In this document: positions 61,190-64,000 of the stretch, one piece after another
Position numbering within the stretch: position 1 is the first letter of the stretch
Layout of the letters: each line of letters opens with the position of its first letter
Origin: Adiantum capillus-veneris
Taxonomy: Eukaryota; Streptophyta; Polypodiopsida; Polypodiales; Pteridaceae
Direction: 5' to 3'
NCBI GenBank assembly: GCA_014529385.2
Contig: CM043950.1
Span: 156,029,545-156,093,544 of the forward strand
DNA length: 64,000 nucleotides
Made by a program: the position numbers and the translations under genes
Notes under the pieces: model-generated
The model's database searches: none
What the model was told of the DNA's origin: nothing
What the model saw: the letters and a program-made list of their open reading frames with translations, nothing else

Positions 61190-61630
61190 AGAAAATACAG
61201 TGGATCAGGGGATCCATACGACCACTTAGCAAGCTTTAAGCAAGTGCTAAGAGCATAACGTATATTCAATTTCCATACTCAATTCGAGGGGTTTGGAATG
61301 ACATTAGAAGGAAAAGCATTGACATGGTTGCAAAACATTCCACCAAGGTCAATCATGGACTTGAACACATTAGCTCAAGGATTTGTAGCTGCTTATTCCA
61401 AAACGGGGATAAAAAATAATACAATAGCTCATATCTACAGCTTCAACAGAACATGGTGAGTCTGTTAGGGATTGTGCAACTCGAATGAAACAATACATTG
61501 CCATATGCCCAGAGCTAGAGATACCTGCAGAAGAACGACTCGTATATTTGTTTCTAGAGGGATTGCTAAACAAAGAACTTCATGCTATACTCTATGGTAA
61601 AAAGCATACAACCGAAAACAACATCCACTA
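61190..61630 (+). pseudogene. Element G: gag capsid-like domain
   Basis: Reads YSGSGDPYDHLASFKQVLRA, FEGFGMTLEGKALTWLQNIP, AQGFVAAYSKTGIKNNT, then after a one-base shift near 61437 GESVRDCATRMKQYIAICPE and LEGLLNKELHAILYGKK. This is the Retrotrans_gag pattern. A stop lies near 61256. Confidence 0.75.
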
Positions 61631-62234
61631 AACCAACACAAGTGGGAACGGTTGCTGTAGCACCGCTTTCAGCCATAGAAGATATGCTCAAAAAGATGAA
61701 CAACAACATGCAAAAAGCACCTACGGGGGACGAGAACAAGGGATGCCTCAACAGGGACAACCAATTAGGCCACAAAAATGGTGTGCAATTGAGGGTAAAT
61801 GAACCAACCATGAAACTCACGAGTGCTACTTCCGACCAAAGTGATGGGAATTTTTAGTACATGCCTATGAGGCCACAAGGACAACCCATGTACAAATATC
61901 AACCTAATATGGCCCAAGCTCAAAGACCACCAATGGGTATGGGAAGACCTCAACCTGTGTTGGGTCAACGACCTCCATACCTAGGACATAATGTAGTGCC
62001 TGTAAAGTACATGCACTCCAAAGGAGTCATAGATGAACAAGAATTAGTGCCTGTTACACCTTATCCGGAGCCTAGTCCATCTACAGTAATGGTAGAAGGA
62101 GATTGGTATAATTTACATCTACCATCAATGGAAGAAACCGTGACTTATGCTCCACCAAAGCTCGCATCAATGTATTATGTAGCTAATCAAGGTGTCAGAC
62201 CTCCTCCCATGGTAAGACCCATGATGAAGCCAAG

Positions 62235-62400
62235 ACGAGAACTGTCACAACTGTGGTGCAGATGATCATTGGAAAAATGAATGTCCAGAGCCTGACAAAA
62301 ACCTCAAGCCAGTTGAAGCCTATTGCATACAATGTTGCAAAAAGAGAGGACACTTTCCGGAAGATTGTCCTAAAAATCGTTTAAACAAGGATAAAACAGT
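62235..62400 (+). pseudogene. Element G: two zinc knuckles
   Basis: First knuckle CHNCGADDHWKNEC (CX2CX4HX4C, intact). Second reads YCIQCCKKRGHFPEDC; depending on which of the adjacent Cys is the ligand it is CX3CX4HX4C, one residue longer than usual. Two knuckles in tandem differ from the single one of B and D. Confidence 0.75.
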
Positions 62401-63559
62401 AGTAAACGTAGTCCAAGTGATACCTAGTAGCTCATCAGAGAGAGAACCGATTGTTTCAATCAAGGTAATCACTAGAGCCCATGCTAAGAAAAAGAAACAC
62501 AACTCCTTTGATGATTCAAAAAATACGAAAGTTTCCTCTCAAAGGATTAAAAGAAGAAGAAGCAAAAGATATGAGATGAGAAAACAAAAACAACGGGTTG
62601 AAATCGAGGAAAAAGAAAAAAGCTATTCCAGGAAAAGGTGAAAGAAACTAAAAGTGAAATCAAGGAAACAACCATGAAATCTAGAGGATCCATTTTGGTT
62701 GATAAAATTTTTGAGCCTATTAATGCAGCCTTGGAAGCCTACCAAGCAGAGCAGGCCAAAACATAAAAAACAAATGGGAAAACTATCCTTCTCTAGACAT
62801 GGAAGCAGCTAAGCTGGAAGCTTATCAAAATTTGGTAAGAATCACGTAAGAAATGCTAGAAAAACAAAAATCCAAGCTTGAAAGTATCGCAAAATCTGAA
62901 GAGCTTGTGGTAAGAGACACTAAAGAAAAACCCGATGTGGTGGTAGAACCCCACCTTGTTACAAAAGAACCAGAACTTATAGTGCTGGACAACGAAGATG
63001 CCTTAGACGGAATTCCATTCGTAGAGGAAGACTGGCCAAGACACTTATGGAAAAAAGTTAGAGAGATCAATGATGGGAGCCTAACTCTAAAGTCAGCTCC
63101 TATAGAGGAAGTTTGGTTGGATAACCTACCTTCTGATATGAATATGGGTGTACAATCCTTGTATGGGGATTTTGTATCTGAAGCTTCAGGAATATCAAAA
63201 CCATTGACCTTGAAAACATTACCCTCTTACTTGTGTAAAAACGAAGATGAATCCATAGTGTGTAAGACCACTCAAGTAAAAAGAGCTGAACATACCATAG
63301 AAGTAAACAACATTCATTCAATCATGTCTACACCCATCCAATGCACTCTTACCTTGGGAGGACTGTTAAAACTCAGACCATATTTATGGAATGATCTACA
63401 GAAAACCCTAGAGAAGGTGGGGATGACGGGGCTAATTTCAAAAAATTTGGAAAAATTGAAAAAACGAAATGGACAACAAAGAGATTTGATCTGTTCCAAT
63501 GAAAAAAGTCGGAGAATATTACGAAGGGGAAGAAGGAAACACCACCCTTCCAGTGAAAT

Positions 63560-63900
63560 ATAATGACATTAAAACCATGGAAATACTGGATAGTGGAGCA
63601 GGCATAGCCATAGCCACGAAAGCAGTATGGGAAATCCTGGGGACAACCAGCCATTAGACAAACTCGAATGAAATTGCAATTGGCTGACGGACACATTGAG
63701 AGACCGTTAGGGCTGCTTGAAAAAGTGATTGTCAATTCCTATGGAATTGAATATCAACACACTTTTGCCATAGTAGACTTTGGGAAAAAACTCAATTATG
63801 AAATCATATTGGAAAGACCTTTCATGCGACATGTACAACTTATCCAAGATTGTGGAAACAATTATTTGTACTTGAAGCAAGTGGGATCTATAACAAGGGT
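63560..63900 (+). pseudogene. Element G: aspartic protease
   Basis: Contains MEILDSGAGIAIATKAVWEI (catalytic DSGA intact), a one-base shift near 63655, then KLQLADGHIERPLGLLEKVI and LNYEIILERPFMRHVQ, the usual ILG-R-P-F region with Glu in place of Gly. Confidence 0.72.
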
Positions 63901-64000
63901 AAATCTAAAAGATCATACTTATAGAGATATCTTGAAAACACCCATACAAGAGTTTGATTCAATCTCTTCGGTTGAAACTAAGCTTACATCCTGGTTGAAC

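Larger units (their letters stand above)
60012..64000 (+). mobile_element. Element G: gypsy-like gag-protease remnant running off the window
   Basis: In order: two open segments of unknown type (60176-60643, 60758-61186), capsid-like gag (61190-61620), Pro/Met/Gln-rich spacer (61860-62230), two zinc knuckles (62240-62390), Lys/Glu-rich linker (62400-63560), aspartic protease (63570-63860). RT would lie beyond 64000. Frames are broken in several places. The copia element H inserted just upstream of its first open segment. Confidence 0.7.

Noticed and set aside
60012-64000. Endogenous pararetrovirus (caulimovirus-like) for element G
   Set aside because: Gag, two zinc knuckles and a DSGA protease are equally expected in gypsy elements; no movement protein or RT is visible to support a viral assignment.
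1-64000. CRISPR array, prokaryotic operon or defence island
   Set aside because: Repeats are microsatellites, minisatellites and LTRs without regular spacers; introns, plant LTR elements and the PPR remnant show nuclear plant DNA.

Overview
The window looks like nuclear DNA of a land plant with a large, retrotransposon-rich genome. Plant features are the LTR retrotransposons primed by initiator-Met tRNA (TGGTATCAGAGC-type primer sites), Ty3/gypsy elements with a chromodomain-like C-terminus, a Ty1/copia derivative, telo-box motifs (AAACCCTAA) in one LTR family, a PPR gene remnant and a multi-exon gene with GT-AG introns. The very large introns and the style of the PPR remnant would suit a fern or another non-flowering plant, but that is a weak inference.

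One host gene dominates the window. I can assemble ten exons on the + strand, from an ATG at 3688 to a stop at 48131-48133. Every junction is GT-AG, all phases agree, and the joined exons total exactly 1200 nt (399 codons plus stop). The predicted protein has an N-terminal RS (Arg/Ser) domain followed by six CCCH zinc fingers in three close pairs, separated by proline-rich and Gly/Tyr-rich linkers. Finger spacings and the sequence after the second finger of the first two pairs resemble muscleblind (MBNL) splicing regulators. The gene covers about 44 kb because intron 4 (5349-27785, 22.4 kb) and intron 8 (30093-47723, 17.6 kb) are filled with nested LTR elements.

Layout. 1-3420: minus-strand gypsy remnant. 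3421-5348: promoter region and exons 1-4. 5349-27785: intron 4, holding element A1 with element B1 nested inside it, element B2, and fragments of families C, D and E. 27786-30092: exons 5-8. 30093-47723: intron 8, holding tandem A elements that share an LTR, a minus-strand pol fragment, element D (minus) with a solo A-family LTR inside its own LTR, a minus-strand integrase remnant, and element E, which ends about 38 nt before exon 9. 47724-48133: exons 9-10. 48134-56170: mostly unassigned DNA with microsatellites, a foldback repeat and a PPR pseudogene. 56170-57376: array of ~287-bp diverged repeats. 57382-60006: deleted copia element (minus) with perfect 5-bp target duplications. 60012-64000: gypsy-like gag-protease remnant (+) running off the window.

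Retroelement biology. Family A has LTRs, primer site and polypurine tract but no pol; it carries one unusual ORF whose open frame can be followed across two copies with independent breaks. Copies B1 and B2 share the same inactivating lesions in gag, protease and integrase, so an already defective lineage appears to have been copied using proteins from elsewhere. Four otherwise different LTR families (B, C, D, E) share a ~60-bp module near the end of the LTR.
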